From Musa acuminata AAA Group (taxonomy: Eukaryota > Streptophyta > Magnoliopsida > Zingiberales > Musaceae): a DNA stretch of 64,000 bases. The notes under the pieces were generated by a model. The model ran no database searches. It saw nothing but the letters and a program-made list of their open reading frames with translations, and was not told where the DNA came from. Below, piece after piece: positions 1 through 11,210 of this stretch (its first letter is position 1; every line of letters starts with the position of its first letter). Both the position numbers and the translations under genes were made by a program. The stretch is taken from positions 26,683,501 through 26,747,500 of the forward strand of contig NC_088348.1 in the NCBI RefSeq assembly GCF_036884655.1. The letters are read 5' to 3'.

Positions 1-804
1 AAACTTGCTTGTTCTATACTGTATCTATATTTGGAATCTAGGAAACTATTAGTAGTAAAATAGGATTTTTTTCCAACTAAATGAGCTGTTTAAATTAATA
101 ATTAAATCAGTCCAAAAATAACAGGAAAAATGGAGAAATATGTCTTGTTACTAATTGAGTTGATGAATAGGCTTGGACAGCCCTCCCCTTTCCTTAATTG
201 GCTGGAGTGGCTTGGAAAGGCCAGATCATTTCTAGCAGTTGTTGACCTCAATCAGCATCACTTAAAATTTCCATTATTTTTTTGTTTTGTTCTATTTTTA
301 CGGGAGTTTCAGATCAAAATTTCCAGTCACAGTAGTGTTGCATAAATGAACAATGATTCTTTTACCTTCTTGTGCTAATTATGAATAAACTTTATAAACA
401 TTTATTATAAAGTTCAATGACATGTTTTAACAAGAGGAGGATAAACTCAGAAATCGTACACATATAATTAATCAGTACTCGACAGGAAGTGAAGATGTTT
501 GTCAAGTTGTCAGTATTCATAGGGTTTTCTTGTCAAGATGATTTTTGCATATCATATAATAATTTCAAAATATATTATATTTTGCTGGCATCAAATATAT
601 TGTCCTGTCAGCACAGTAAGGGTCAAGTGTTGAATGTTACCTTGTTGATTGATGTATCTATTGTTGTAGCTTGTCTTCCTAGTGCCTTTTCTTTTAGATC
701 TTATTCCATAATTTTGTTTAATTGTTTAGCTCATTGTTTACTTTTCTTTTGGATTGTTTTGCTTCCCCATTCTGATACATAATTAATGTTTTATTGTGTT
801 TCGC

Positions 805-1009
805 CCAAGGATTGAAATATCGTACTGTACTGGTGTTTCGATGTTCGCTCGATATGCTACGATACTGTATACATAATTATGTGTGTGTGTGTGTCTGTGT
901 GTGTGTGTATTGTTCCGTCCGGTAATGGGCGGTCTGTGTACCGGTCAGCTGACTGATCGGTATGTATCGCCCATACCAGACGGTATTATTCGAAATTGCA
1001 TACCTTGGT
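805..1009. repeat. GTACCG-type palindromic repeat, copy 1, with (GT)n
   Basis: An intronic block whose two ends are inverted versions of each other: CAAGG...ATCGTACTGTACTGG at the left and CCATACCAGACGGTATTATT...CCTTGG at the right. A (GT)n microsatellite lies at about 880-909. It resembles the copies at 3064-3240 and 4916-5971, so it is probably a MITE-like non-autonomous element. There is no coding capacity. Boundaries are approximate. Confidence 0.55.
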
Positions 1010-1145
1010 TTTGTCATGTCTAACTTTGGTAATATTCACTTCTTTTCTGTTTCCTTGTTCTCATGATTGTTTGTATTTTTATATACTGCTATTTCTGTCT
1101 CAAGCTCTTTGAATATATGTGTCTGAGAATATTGTTTGTTTCCAG

Positions 1146-4100
1146 ATCCGTCCACTTGCACAGTTTCTGTCAATGTCCCAGCTACATTTGCAAGCTCAAC
1201 TGAATTGATTTCTGCTTGTGCACTTTATCATGACAAAGGGCCAGAACCATGGCTCCGAAAGACAAGTACAGATGCATGGCTTTCTACTGGAATTGCTGAG
1301 GCGGTTGATGGACATGATGGATTATACAATGATCAAGGCGATATATATTGTTTGGTGTGTTATGAAAGTGGCACACTTGAAATCTTTGACGTATCAAATT
1401 TCAAATGTGTTTTCTCTGTAGACAATTTTGTTTCTGGAAAGACCCATCTCTTTGACAAATATGCTCGAGAACCAAGCAGAAACTCTCAGGGTATTAAATC
1501 GAAAGTTACTGATGAAGCAAATGGCTCTGTAAAGAAAGAGCTGCCACAAGACATGAAAATTGTTGAGTTAGCCATGCAGAGATGGTCTGGTCAATATAGT
1601 CGACCATTTCTTTTTGGAATACTAAGTGATGGAACGATGCTTTGTTATCATGCATACTTATACGAGGGTCTGGAAAATACACCAAAAGTTGAAGATGCAG
1701 TTTCCCCTCACAGATCTGATGAGATGGGCAACGTGAGTGCTTCAAGACTTCACAATTTGAGATTTATCCGTGTTGCTGTTGACACGGCTACAAGTGAAGA
1801 GGCTTCAAATATTGTTTCAAGGCCAAGAATTACAGTATTCAAGAATGTTGGTGGCTACCAAGGTTTATTCCTTTCTGGGTCAAGACCAGCTTGGTTTATG
1901 GTTTGTAGGGAGCGACTTCGAGTTCATCCCCAGGTTTGCTGGTGTTCTGTTCACTTACAATAATTGAATTCATTGCATATAGATAAACATCTACCAATGC
2001 CTAAGAGTATAAAACTGTATTTCTGGAAAAGCACTTATACCAAAGATCATTTGTCGTCTGTATAACAGATTAACATGTCAACAAAATTACCTGATACATG
2101 GTTTTTGAGTGAAAAGTTGATCAACTAGGATACAACATGAAATCTATATTGTGTGAGGCATGTACCCAAAAAAGGAAAAACTTTAGGTTCACTATGAGTA
2201 TTATATGGAGGTTTCCTCAAACCATATGGACTATTTAATTTCTATAATCTGCACTGGCTTTCTTGCATTTAACCTAAAGCTGATGGTCTATATTCTTTCA
2301 TTTAGAATTTTGCATTTAAATTTTGTGTAGCTCTGCGATGGCTCCATTGTGGCTTTCACTGTTCTACACAATGTAAATTGTAATCATGGACTTATATATG
2401 TCACCTCACAGGTAATCACAAATCTATAGTTTTTACCTTTCTTAGTTTCTCTTTTAATTGGATTACATGTAAGACTGTCTGACAAGTGAGTTTTCTTCTT
2501 AGGGCTATCTGAAAATCTGCCAGCTGCCAGCTGTGTGCAACTACGATAACTATTGGCCAGTTCAGAAGGTGAAGTCATAGGTGTTCCAACCATTGTTAAT
2601 CATTCTTTCTAGCATTGCTTCTGAAGTGAAGCAACTAAGACATTTATCTTTTTGGTTAGGTCCCTTTGAGGGGTACCCCACATCAGGTCACTTACTATTC
2701 TGAAAAGAACCTGTATCCACTGATAGTATCTGTCCCAGTAAGTTATCCTACATTATGTTGATTTAGAGCTCAAATATCTGTCTTGCAAAGCTTTTAGCAA
2801 TGCCTAGGATATATGTCAATGCTATACTTATTTTGATTGTTACTGTTTGTCTTATTCTATGATTGGTTCTGAATGATGCAGATTCATTGAATTCTTTCTT
2901 GGAATGCAACTGACAAACACATTATGTTTCACATTTGGCTTTCTTTAGTTATTTGACATTAATAGACAATTTTGATTGGTTCCTTGAATAAAAATGGGTT
3001 CAATTTTACACATTTTTGTTGATCTAAATATGTAATCATCTGAGGATAAACTATCATATAAATCAAGGTTCTGAATACTGTACCATACCGGTGTACCAAT
3101 CAAGTGTTGGTACGATATATATCGAGCTGTATTGATGCACGGTACACTAAGGTGTACCGATGTACTGCCCATACCGATCCTCTATTGGATTGGTATGTAC
3201 TGTCCATACCGAGCGCTATGGTATGGTATTACAAACCATGATATAAATAAACACATTAAAGCAAGTTTTTGTAATCAATATGCCACAAATTTTGGAAGAA
3301 ACAGACGTCTGATGTAGGCAAGTTCGTTGTCATAACAAAAGCACTAATTGCCATTGCTTAAAATATGACAGATCAGCTTTAGAGGGTCAAAAGAAGCTGA
3401 ATTTAAAACATTGACACCTTGAAAAATTCACTTTATGTTATTCTCTTCTCAGTGTATTCAATAATCGTTGATGTCATTATGTTGTCTGAATTTTCCTATA
3501 CATTCCTTTCCGTATTTCCTTTGTATATTATTCATTCTGTCAAGTAATGACATTGCTTTTCACACATATGCTATTTTATTGATCTCTTGTTTATTTCTGC
3601 TTCTGTAGGTTGTTAAGCCTCTTAGTCAAGTCCTTTCGTCTTTGGTTGATCAAGATACTGTTCATCTTAGTGATAATGATAGTGTTATCTCGGATGATCT
3701 TCAAAAAATTTATACTGTTGATGAGTTTGAGATCCGCATTTTGGAGTCAGGAAAATCTGGTGGACACTGGGAAACAAGGGCTACCATTCCGATGCAAACC
3801 TCTGAAAATGCTCTCACTGTTAGGGTGGTTACACTATTTGTAAGTTTAGATATGACGTCCTTGAGGGAATTTTTACTGTTTCCTTGAGGTCCTTGTTGTC
3901 GTATTCTAATACAACTTTGGTATGCTTCTTTCAGAATACGACAACAAGGGAAAATGAAACTCTTTTATCTGTTGGCACAGCTTATGTGCAAGGTGAGGAT
4001 GTAGCTGCTAGAGGAAGAATGCTGCTATACTCGTTTGGCAAAAATACTGAGAATGCTCAAAATCTGGTACTAGCATGACAAGCAGCAAAATTGTTTTTGA

Positions 4101-7100
4101 TCAGTCATTACCTTTAATTACAATTTTGAAACTTGAACTCGATGCTGGGGTCCACTTAGCATATAATTTGTCTGACAGGTTTCCGAGGTTTACTCCAAAG
4201 AGTTGAAGGGAGCTGTTTCTGCTTTAGCATCTCTCCAAGGTCATTTGCTGGTAGCATCTGGCCCAAAGATCACCTTGCACAAGTGGACTGGTACTGAATT
4301 GAATGGTATTGCATTCTATGATGCGCCTCTACATGTTGTGAGCTTGAACATTGTGAGTATATCTGTTTCCTCTCATATGTGTACCTAACTAAATACTCAG
4401 TAAATACTAAGGTTTATGATGGATTTCTCTTTTTCTATTCTAGATTTTGAGAATAGGGTTGCTTCTAGGCAAATAGAACCGTATAGTTTCTTTCTAGCAT
4501 CAACTTAATATGCAGTTTTCTTTAGCTTTTCCTTGTAATTTCACCCTGAAATGTTGAGTTCTGCTAGCAGCTGTCATTTCAGGATCAATGCAAGTTAAAG
4601 TGAATAAATTGGAAGATAGTACTTTATCTTCAGTTGTCTTACCTGTATCATGGTATACTGCCTGGGAAAATACAAAAAGGTTAATTTGTTTATATACTTT
4701 GGTACAATCAATATATGGAGTACCTATTACAGGTTCACCAAAATATGGATGCATGATAGCGAGGATAGGATATAAATGAACAGTGGTTGGGAAGGGACAA
4801 TGTATTTAGCCTAGCAGACAACGTGGATAACAAAGCACCTCTAATCACTGTTTATTCATCACAGTCCGTGGACTATCATTTTAATCCATACTAGTTTGTA
4901 GTGCAAGGAGTTTAAAGCAGGGTCTGCCGTATCGAGCCGTACCGCCTGGTACGGGCGGTACGTACCGGTCCGACAGGTTGTCGGTATGCGGACCGACTGT
5001 TACCGGTCCGAGAGTACTGTAGAAATGTAGTAGTGTACTGTAGCACTGTAACAGTGCTACAGTACTCGGTACACTTGGGTGTACCGCTCTGTCACGACCT
5101 TAGCTGGAATTGCCTAAGGCGTGAGGCACCCTTGCGGCCAAAGATGCGAATTTAGCTTGCCTTGCCTAAGTCGCGAGTTATCCTTGTGGCAAAGACGCGA
5201 ACTTAGCTTGCGTTGCCTAAGTCGCGCTTCGCCCTTGCGATATTGTTCCGCAAGGATCAGCCCACTTTGTAACCTCTCGCAAGTCCCGAAGGACCTGTAA
5301 AAGAGAAAGAGAGTTAGTTCGAAAGAACGAGCAACGGACAAGTCTCGAAGTCTCGCGAAAGGGGAAGCTTTACAAGCAATTCGACGAACACCTTGTGTGC
5401 ACAAGAGAAAAGAGGGAGAGGGAGAAAAACAAGGCTTTCAAGGATGAACGAACAGCTGCAAGCCCACAAACAGCCGCTCACCTGGTCCCGGGCGCGAAGA
5501 CAAGTTCCCGTAAAGGTCACGTGCGAACTTGCGAAAGAGATCTCAACGCCCGGTATATAACCGAAGCCCCATCCAGCCCTATGCCACTCGGGGGGTTCCT
5601 GGGGTCTGAGATGGCTGACGTTTTGGTGAGCGGAGGCAGTTCTCCGCTCACCTCCCGCGGCACGCGAAAACGGAGCTGTTTTGGGGCTGTTTTGCTCGGT
5701 TCGGTGAGCGGTCGCTTTGTAACGCTGCAGCTTGTTCGAACTTACATATTTACAAGTAAAATGACCCAAAACCAAGAGAAAACGTGCTGTCAAGCAGCTA
5801 TACATGCAGGTGCGAGCGACGAACGGTTCGTTGAACGGAGTTGTTGCGGGTGCGCAACGACCGTTCGTGACAGCTCGGTACACCTGGGTGTACCGTTCAG
5901 TATACCGTACCGTACCGGTACCGAGCCCAGGTCGAAATACCGATATGGTACGGTATTGTGAACCTTGGTTTAAAGTATCATTTAGTAGGTCAGTGCTCTC
6001 CACTCATCAGCTGAACTAGTCAATTTTTACAATTTCCTGCTCGATTTTGGTACCATGGTGATCTAAAATTTCAACTATATCGGTACGTTAGAATTAATTT
6101 TTTCTTTTAGACTGTGTTATTATTCAGGCCAAAAATGTATTTTAAGGTAATAAATAAATCTTTTCAATTGATCAATGTGTCCAAGATCATGGATTATGGG
6201 CCTGGACATGAAAATTTTAACATAAATAGATGCACCAGTACTGGAAAGCTTGAAAAATAAGATAATACAGAAAGGACGCAATAATACATATTAATATTAT
6301 CTGAGGTGATGAATTTTAATATTGTTTTTGTTACAATTTTTTCACTTGCAAGTTATGAGAATTTCAATATTAACATGTTGCAGGTCAAAAATTTTGTCTT
6401 GTTGGGAGACATCCACAAAAGCATCTATTTTCTCAATTGGAAAGAGCAGGGTGCTCAGTTGAGCTTGCTGGCAAAGGATTTTGGTTCTCTTGATTGTTAT
6501 GCAACTGAATTTTTGATTGATGGAAGTACATTGAGTCTTGTAGTTTCTGATGATGACAAAAATATCCAGGTAAAGTATCTTGTATCTTCTGATTGTCATA
6601 TGCACTTATCATAGTAGTTTCATAGTTCATACGACATGATAAAAGTGCCTTTTACAATTAAAGCCTAACTTGAAGATGTTTCTATCTGAGATGTTGTTAT
6701 CTGTCAATGTGTGCTTTTAGAAGTTCAGACAACTAAAATATGGACATGGTAGTACTTCAGCAGTAATTGTATAATGCATTAGTAAATTCTTTGTAGATAT
6801 TCTATTATGCTCCAAAAACGCTAGAGAGTTGGAAAGGGCAGAAGCTTTTGCCTAGAGCTGAATTTCATGCCGGGACCCATGTGACAAAGTTCTTGAGACT
6901 GCAGATGCTCTCTTCCTCTTTTGATAGAGCCAATACAGCTCCAGGATCGGACAAGACCAACCGGTTTGCCCTTCTATTCAGCACGCTAGATGGGAGCATT
7001 GGTTGCATCGCCCCACTCGATGAGCTAACCTTCCGGAGGCTTCAAACCCTGCAAAGGAAATTGGTTGATGCTGTTCCACATACATGTGGCTTGAACCCAA

Positions 7101-7995
7101 GATCATTTCGACAATTCCGTTCAAATGGAAAGGCACATCGTCCTGGTCCTGATAATATGGTGGACTGTGAGCTTCTTTCCCAGTAAGGATTCGTTTCTTC
7201 ATGCCTTCGATCACTTCTACTTTTCACTTTGATGACTTGTAGCAACTGTGATTGCTACCAAATTTAAGTCCAGGTGCTCCTACGAGGTATTTGGTAATAT
7301 TTTGTTTTCCTGGGTATAGTTTTGGCATGATCCACTTTGAATATTTCAACATAATTTTTTATGTGTAAATGGCAACCTTTTCTTGATATGAGTGTAAAGA
7401 GTAGCATAAAATTACTTTGTTACACCTTACCTAAGATGGGATATATTGATCAGATTTTAACTCTTAATGATTGAAATCAATGAACAGTCCCTGGCCTTGT
7501 TGTCACCAGAACATGTAGAAGATGAATTTTTCCTATATTAATCACATGAAATAAGTTTAAGCGGAGCCATCTTAGAATTTGTTACTTGAGTAATAAACTC
7601 TAAAAGAGAGATTGATAGGCATTAAACATCTTGTTGCTTATGCAATTTACATCCTTGGAACAGGAATCAACACAAAAATAAGCTGTTTTTGGTGATACAG
7701 GCATGCCATATGCTGATACTATATACCGACAAGTCGCAAGTTCTGAGCTTTACATTTTCTTTATCGTGTTTTAGTTGGGTTACATTTTCTGAGCTTTAGA
7801 TTTTCTTTATTGTGTTTTCTTTATCATGTTAAATGCCATACAAGATATGCCATTATGACCATCTCTTGTTTGCTTTCCAGGTATGAAATGCTGCCACTAG
7901 ACAAACAGCTAGAAATTGCTTTTCAAATTGGTACAACCCGCTCACAAATTCTTTCCAATTTAAATGATCTTTCGCTCGGAACAAGCTTCTTGTAA
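1146..7995 (+). CDS. CPSF160: Cleavage and polyadenylation specificity factor 160 kDa subunit (CPSF160), C-terminal half
   Basis: CPSF160 is the large WD/beta-propeller scaffold of the nuclear pre-mRNA 3'-end processing complex and helps recognise the AAUAAA signal. Ten exons read by eye: 1146-1933, 2331-2411, 2503-2568, 2660-2737, 3609-3839, 3935-4066, 4179-4352, 6384-6569, 6797-7182, 7881-7995. All have AG/GT borders and keep one frame, giving about 744 residues ending with TAA at 7993-7995. Typical family stretches are seen: FLFGILSDGTMLCYH, SRPRITVFKNVGG, LPLDKQLEIAFQIGTT near the C terminus. The family is about 1,400-1,450 residues, so the 5' half lies upstream; bases 1-1145 look like intron. 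The C-terminal part is the CPSF_A domain region. No frameshift or stop is seen inside exons. The 2-kb intron 4353-6383 is enlarged by repeats. The 3' UTR follows to roughly 8.4 kb. Confidence 0.95.
3064..3240. repeat. GTACCG-type palindromic repeat, copy 2
   Basis: A short element in the CPSF160 intron between exons 2660-2737 and 3609-3839. It starts CAAGGTTCTGAATACTGTACC and ends near GGTATGGTATTACAAACCATG, so its termini are inverted repeats. The interior is packed with GGTACxx/xxGTACC palindromes. The flanks both contain ATATAAA-like sequence, which may be a target duplication. Confidence 0.6.
4916..5971. repeat. GTACCG-type palindromic repeat, copy 3, interrupted by a solo LTR
   Basis: The left part (4916-5089) and right part (5873-5971) are rich in GTACCG/CGGTAC. 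The right end (GGTATTGTGAACCTTGGTTTA) is the inverse of the family's left end. The halves are separated by the solo LTR at 5090-5872. Both sides of the break contain the same GGTACACxTGGGTGTACCG palindrome. The block lies in the CPSF160 intron 4353-6383. Confidence 0.6.
5090..5872. mobile_element. Solo LTR nested in a GTACCG repeat
   Basis: A 783-bp segment begins TGTCACGA and ends TCGTGACA, a perfect 8-bp terminal inverted repeat with the TG...CA ends expected of an LTR. The flanking tetranucleotide GCTC occurs at 5086-5089 and 5873-5876, a probable 4-bp target-site duplication. A TATATAA box lies at 5554-5560. No gag or pol is present, so this is best explained as a solo LTR left by LTR-LTR recombination. 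Open frames inside it (for example 5395-5961) look incidental. The exact family was not recognised. Confidence 0.65.
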
Positions 7996-8789
7996 CAGTA
8001 GGGGTGCAAACTTTCAACTCGTCAGGAGCATCTCTTGCATCTTTATCATCGGTGTAACACTTCTGTCTTCCAGTGTGATGCTTCATTAATATTTACAGCT
8101 GTACAAAAGAAAATATGTATCCTCGACCAACTGTGATTGTGCACTCTGATGCAGCAAGGCATTAAAAGTGGCTTGACACATTTATTTGCCAAATGATGCT
8201 TCATCAAGCGGCCATTCCATCATAGCAGTGGAAATTGTGACTTCGTTACTTCACACAAATTGTGATTTCCTTCTTCCATCTTTCTAATGTAATTTGACGC
8301 CCGTATGTTGAATGATGCTGGTGCATGCCTAAACCTGTAGTTGTCGTAGTAGCTAAGCTTTATGTACTCTTTATGCGTTTACTCAGCTTAGCATTGTAAC
8401 AACCATAGAAATATTCAATTTATTTACCATTAACAAACGTGCGCTGTCACAACTGATATTTCTTGCATACATTGGAACCATGTACTTTTGCGCATGGCAG
8501 TGTGCCAATTTAAGATGATTTTGTGTACTGAACTATAAGGGCACGATATAAGCATGTGAATTGAATGTTATGGCTATCAATAGCTGTTGATTCTAACATC
8601 TTTGGGTGCTATTATGTTGTATGAAACTGTATGGGATAATTGTATATTATCCCTTGTAGTTATTTATCTTTCACGTTTTGGTTTGTATTGATATTCTTAT
8701 AGTAGCAAAATGAAACATCTAGATTTATTTATCCTCATAATATTAGTTTTATTGATGAAAATATAAAAATAAAAAGTAAATATATACTT

Positions 8790-9600
8790 TTAATGTTTTG
8801 TTGTAGATGTAGTTAGTGGTGGTGGATGATATTTGCTCATTGCAATGTTACTCACCTTCACGAGGAGTACCTCCTCGATCTTATCGTTGCTCGTCTTGTG
8901 TTGATGTAGATTGTGGTAGTCGCTCCTTACTCCCACCTCATCGTAACTGAGGATGCCTCTGCCCATCCTCTCCCTCGATTCGCCCCCACTCGACCTCCCT
9001 TGACCCATTTGTGGTCGTGCTTGCCCTTGACCCATTTGTGGTAGATTGTGGCCTCTTGCACGACAATGACGACGTGGATGAGCTCTAGTTAGTTCCCGGG
9101 GTCGCACCACAAAAGGCAGCGTCCATCATGCAAGACTACACAATGTCCATTGTGCAGGTGGCCATTAGAGTAATTGAGTCGACGATGAACTCCGCCCTCT
9201 ATGGCATGGCGTCGGGCATTAACCAAAGCTTATCCATGATGTTGCCATCATGTGGGAGGCCATTGGAGCAGAAGGCGAGCACAATGCAAATGGGTCGAGG
9301 GAGGCGATGGAGCACTTCTTGCGCATGGTGGAGTTCTTAATGGAAGGAGGGGGTGGGCAAAGGCATCCTCAGCTACAATGGGGTGGTAGAGGGATTTAGG
9401 GATTCTCCCAAGAGAATGGAATGACGAAGGATCGAGGGGATCGAGAGCGGCCATCACCAACTACGTCATTATAGGGCGGACGACAATGAGGTTGACAACG
9501 CGCTTCTCATGGAGGCGAGTGGCGTCATGATGAGAGCGGATCTTATCATCATCGAACGTAGTCAAGCAACTACATCAATGTCATCGTCCGATATCGAACA
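8790..9600. other. Degraded coding-like segment between CPSF160 and bHLH121
   Basis: About 0.8 kb of GC-richer DNA in an AT-rich spacer. It has short open frames on both strands (8790-9110 on -, 9128-9340 on +) rich in Gly, Arg and Met. A CATTTGTGGT-containing unit is duplicated near 9005-9045. No domain is recognised and the frames are broken. It may be an eroded mobile element or gene fragment. The rest of 8.4-10.85 kb shows nothing I can name. Confidence 0.25.
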
Positions 9601-10855
9601 TTAAAATTATCTTTCTATTTGTTGTTTTCGTAGATAAAATAGATATCATTAGTATAAATGAACATAGATGTTTCACTTTTATAACTATAGAGATGCGAAT
9701 GTAAGTTAAGGATCAAAACGTTAATTATTAAAAATAATTAACTATAAAAGATAATCTATAATTAGCCTGAAACTCTAAATTCCAAGTTTAGTCCCAAATC
9801 CAATTTGCCACTCCAATTTCAAAGAACGAGGTTTGTGTTAAAGCTGTTAGCTCTCTTGTTTTCCTCCCTTTTTATTAAATATTTAACGGTGATATTTGAA
9901 TAAGATTATACAAAAGGTAAGATTGATTCTAATGAACAGAATATGTTCTTTTTTCCAAGAACCAGCTATGGCTCAACGCTCCATCCAGGATTTAAGGGCT
10001 CCGACTTTTCAGGGAAAACAGTGATTAATTCATCCCTCACAGTAATAACGAGTGATACTGATGTCGGCATGTCGTACAATTAGGTTGTTCTTTCATGGTT
10101 CGCAAAACCAACCATTAATCCTTTTGTTTAGCACCTAAGATATAGAGCTAAGAGCAAACAATAATTAGTGTGATGTAACCAAGACAAATCTGATGGTTTG
10201 TTGCATCCTACAAAGTCCTTTAAATGTTCTACCTACATTAAATGATAAAGATTATTTAAGATAAAAAAACCCATCTTTACTGCTTGTCATTGACTAAATA
10301 ATGATACATCTTTCACAGCAACTCAGATAAGCTCCAATATTTACAAACTATCTTAGGGTTTCTTCGGGCCTGTGTTCGGCAGCTTTCCCCTCCATCTGCA
10401 AGCAATGAGACACAAGGGAGAACCATGCTAACAAGAGATGGAATGGGTTGGAATCCCCAACAAAACCCTTACACTGATCTTGGGCAACGTATTAGGGCTG
10501 CAGAACTTGCAGCTTCCCCGAGCCCATGAGTTCTTCCTGTGCCGTCCACATTTCCATATTTCCGGGAATCATTCAATCAAGGATTGCGCACCCAAGTGAC
10601 TCCCAGAAAGTTTATGACACAGGAATCTCCTGGCTTCATAGATGTGTGGCTAGAAAAAGTTACTATGCTTGTTATATAGATTTTTCTCTCTCTTCACGAA
10701 CCTTGAACCATCCTGTCGTGTTCTTCCAGTTCTTTCACGAAACTTTGGGACATCCATGTAGTTTAAAACCATTGTTGCTCATTAAGTTAGCTACTTGAAA
10801 CACTGTGTGTATATAGATATCAGCTCGGGCCTCCTCCCGTGCACCAGTCTCCAAC

Positions 10856-11118
10856 AAACTAATTCTTTGATGTGTGAGCATATGACTGCAAGCGACTCAA
10901 TCAGGAAATCGTCAGATAACTTCAAGTGATTTTACAAGTTATTTGTAGTTTCAGTCTGAACCACACACGCAACTAAGCAAGTCATGCATGTGCGCCATGA
11001 TTAGAAGCCTTCTCAGAAGGTGAAACTGCAAATAGCTCTGTAAATAACTTGCAGTTTCTTCGGTGATTTCCTGATTGACATTGCTAGAAGTCATATGCTT
11101 ATCTCAAAGAACTAGTTT
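10856..11118. ncRNA. Long imperfect hairpin, candidate miRNA precursor (or foldback element)
   Basis: Two arms of about 98 nt (10856-10953 and 11021-11118) are reverse complements with bulges, around a loop of about 67 nt. Paired blocks: 10856-10870 with 11104-11118 (14 of 15), 10878-10887 with 11089-11098 (10 of 10), 10897-10910 with 11065-11078 (14 of 14), and 10936-10953 with 11021-11038 (mostly paired, with two G-U). The bulged long stem is typical of plant pri-miRNA, but neither arm holds a conserved miRNA that I recognise. It lies about 90 bp downstream of the bHLH121 stop codon, so it could sit in that gene's 3' UTR. Orientation is unknown. A MITE-like foldback is the alternative; I found no clear target duplication. 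Confidence 0.45.
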
Positions 11119-11210
11119 GAGGGATCCTGACTGCAGTGACAGGATTAAACATGCAAGTCTCCTATTGTTTAATTTTGAAAAAGATAAGAAGCACCTTTTG
11201 GACTTGGACA

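Noticed and set aside
130..782. Small + strand frames in the first 0.8 kb
   Set aside because: They lie in the CPSF160 intron, with intron-like composition and no similarity to the gene.
5395..5961. 188-codon + strand frame and its - strand counterpart (5314-6003)
   Set aside because: They span the solo LTR and run past its end into the GTACCG repeat; no recognisable domain, so incidental.
10856..11118. Assignment of the hairpin to a known miRNA family (such as miR159/319, miR172, miR393, miR2118)
   Set aside because: None of the mature sequences I know for these families is visible in either arm; left as unnamed candidate.
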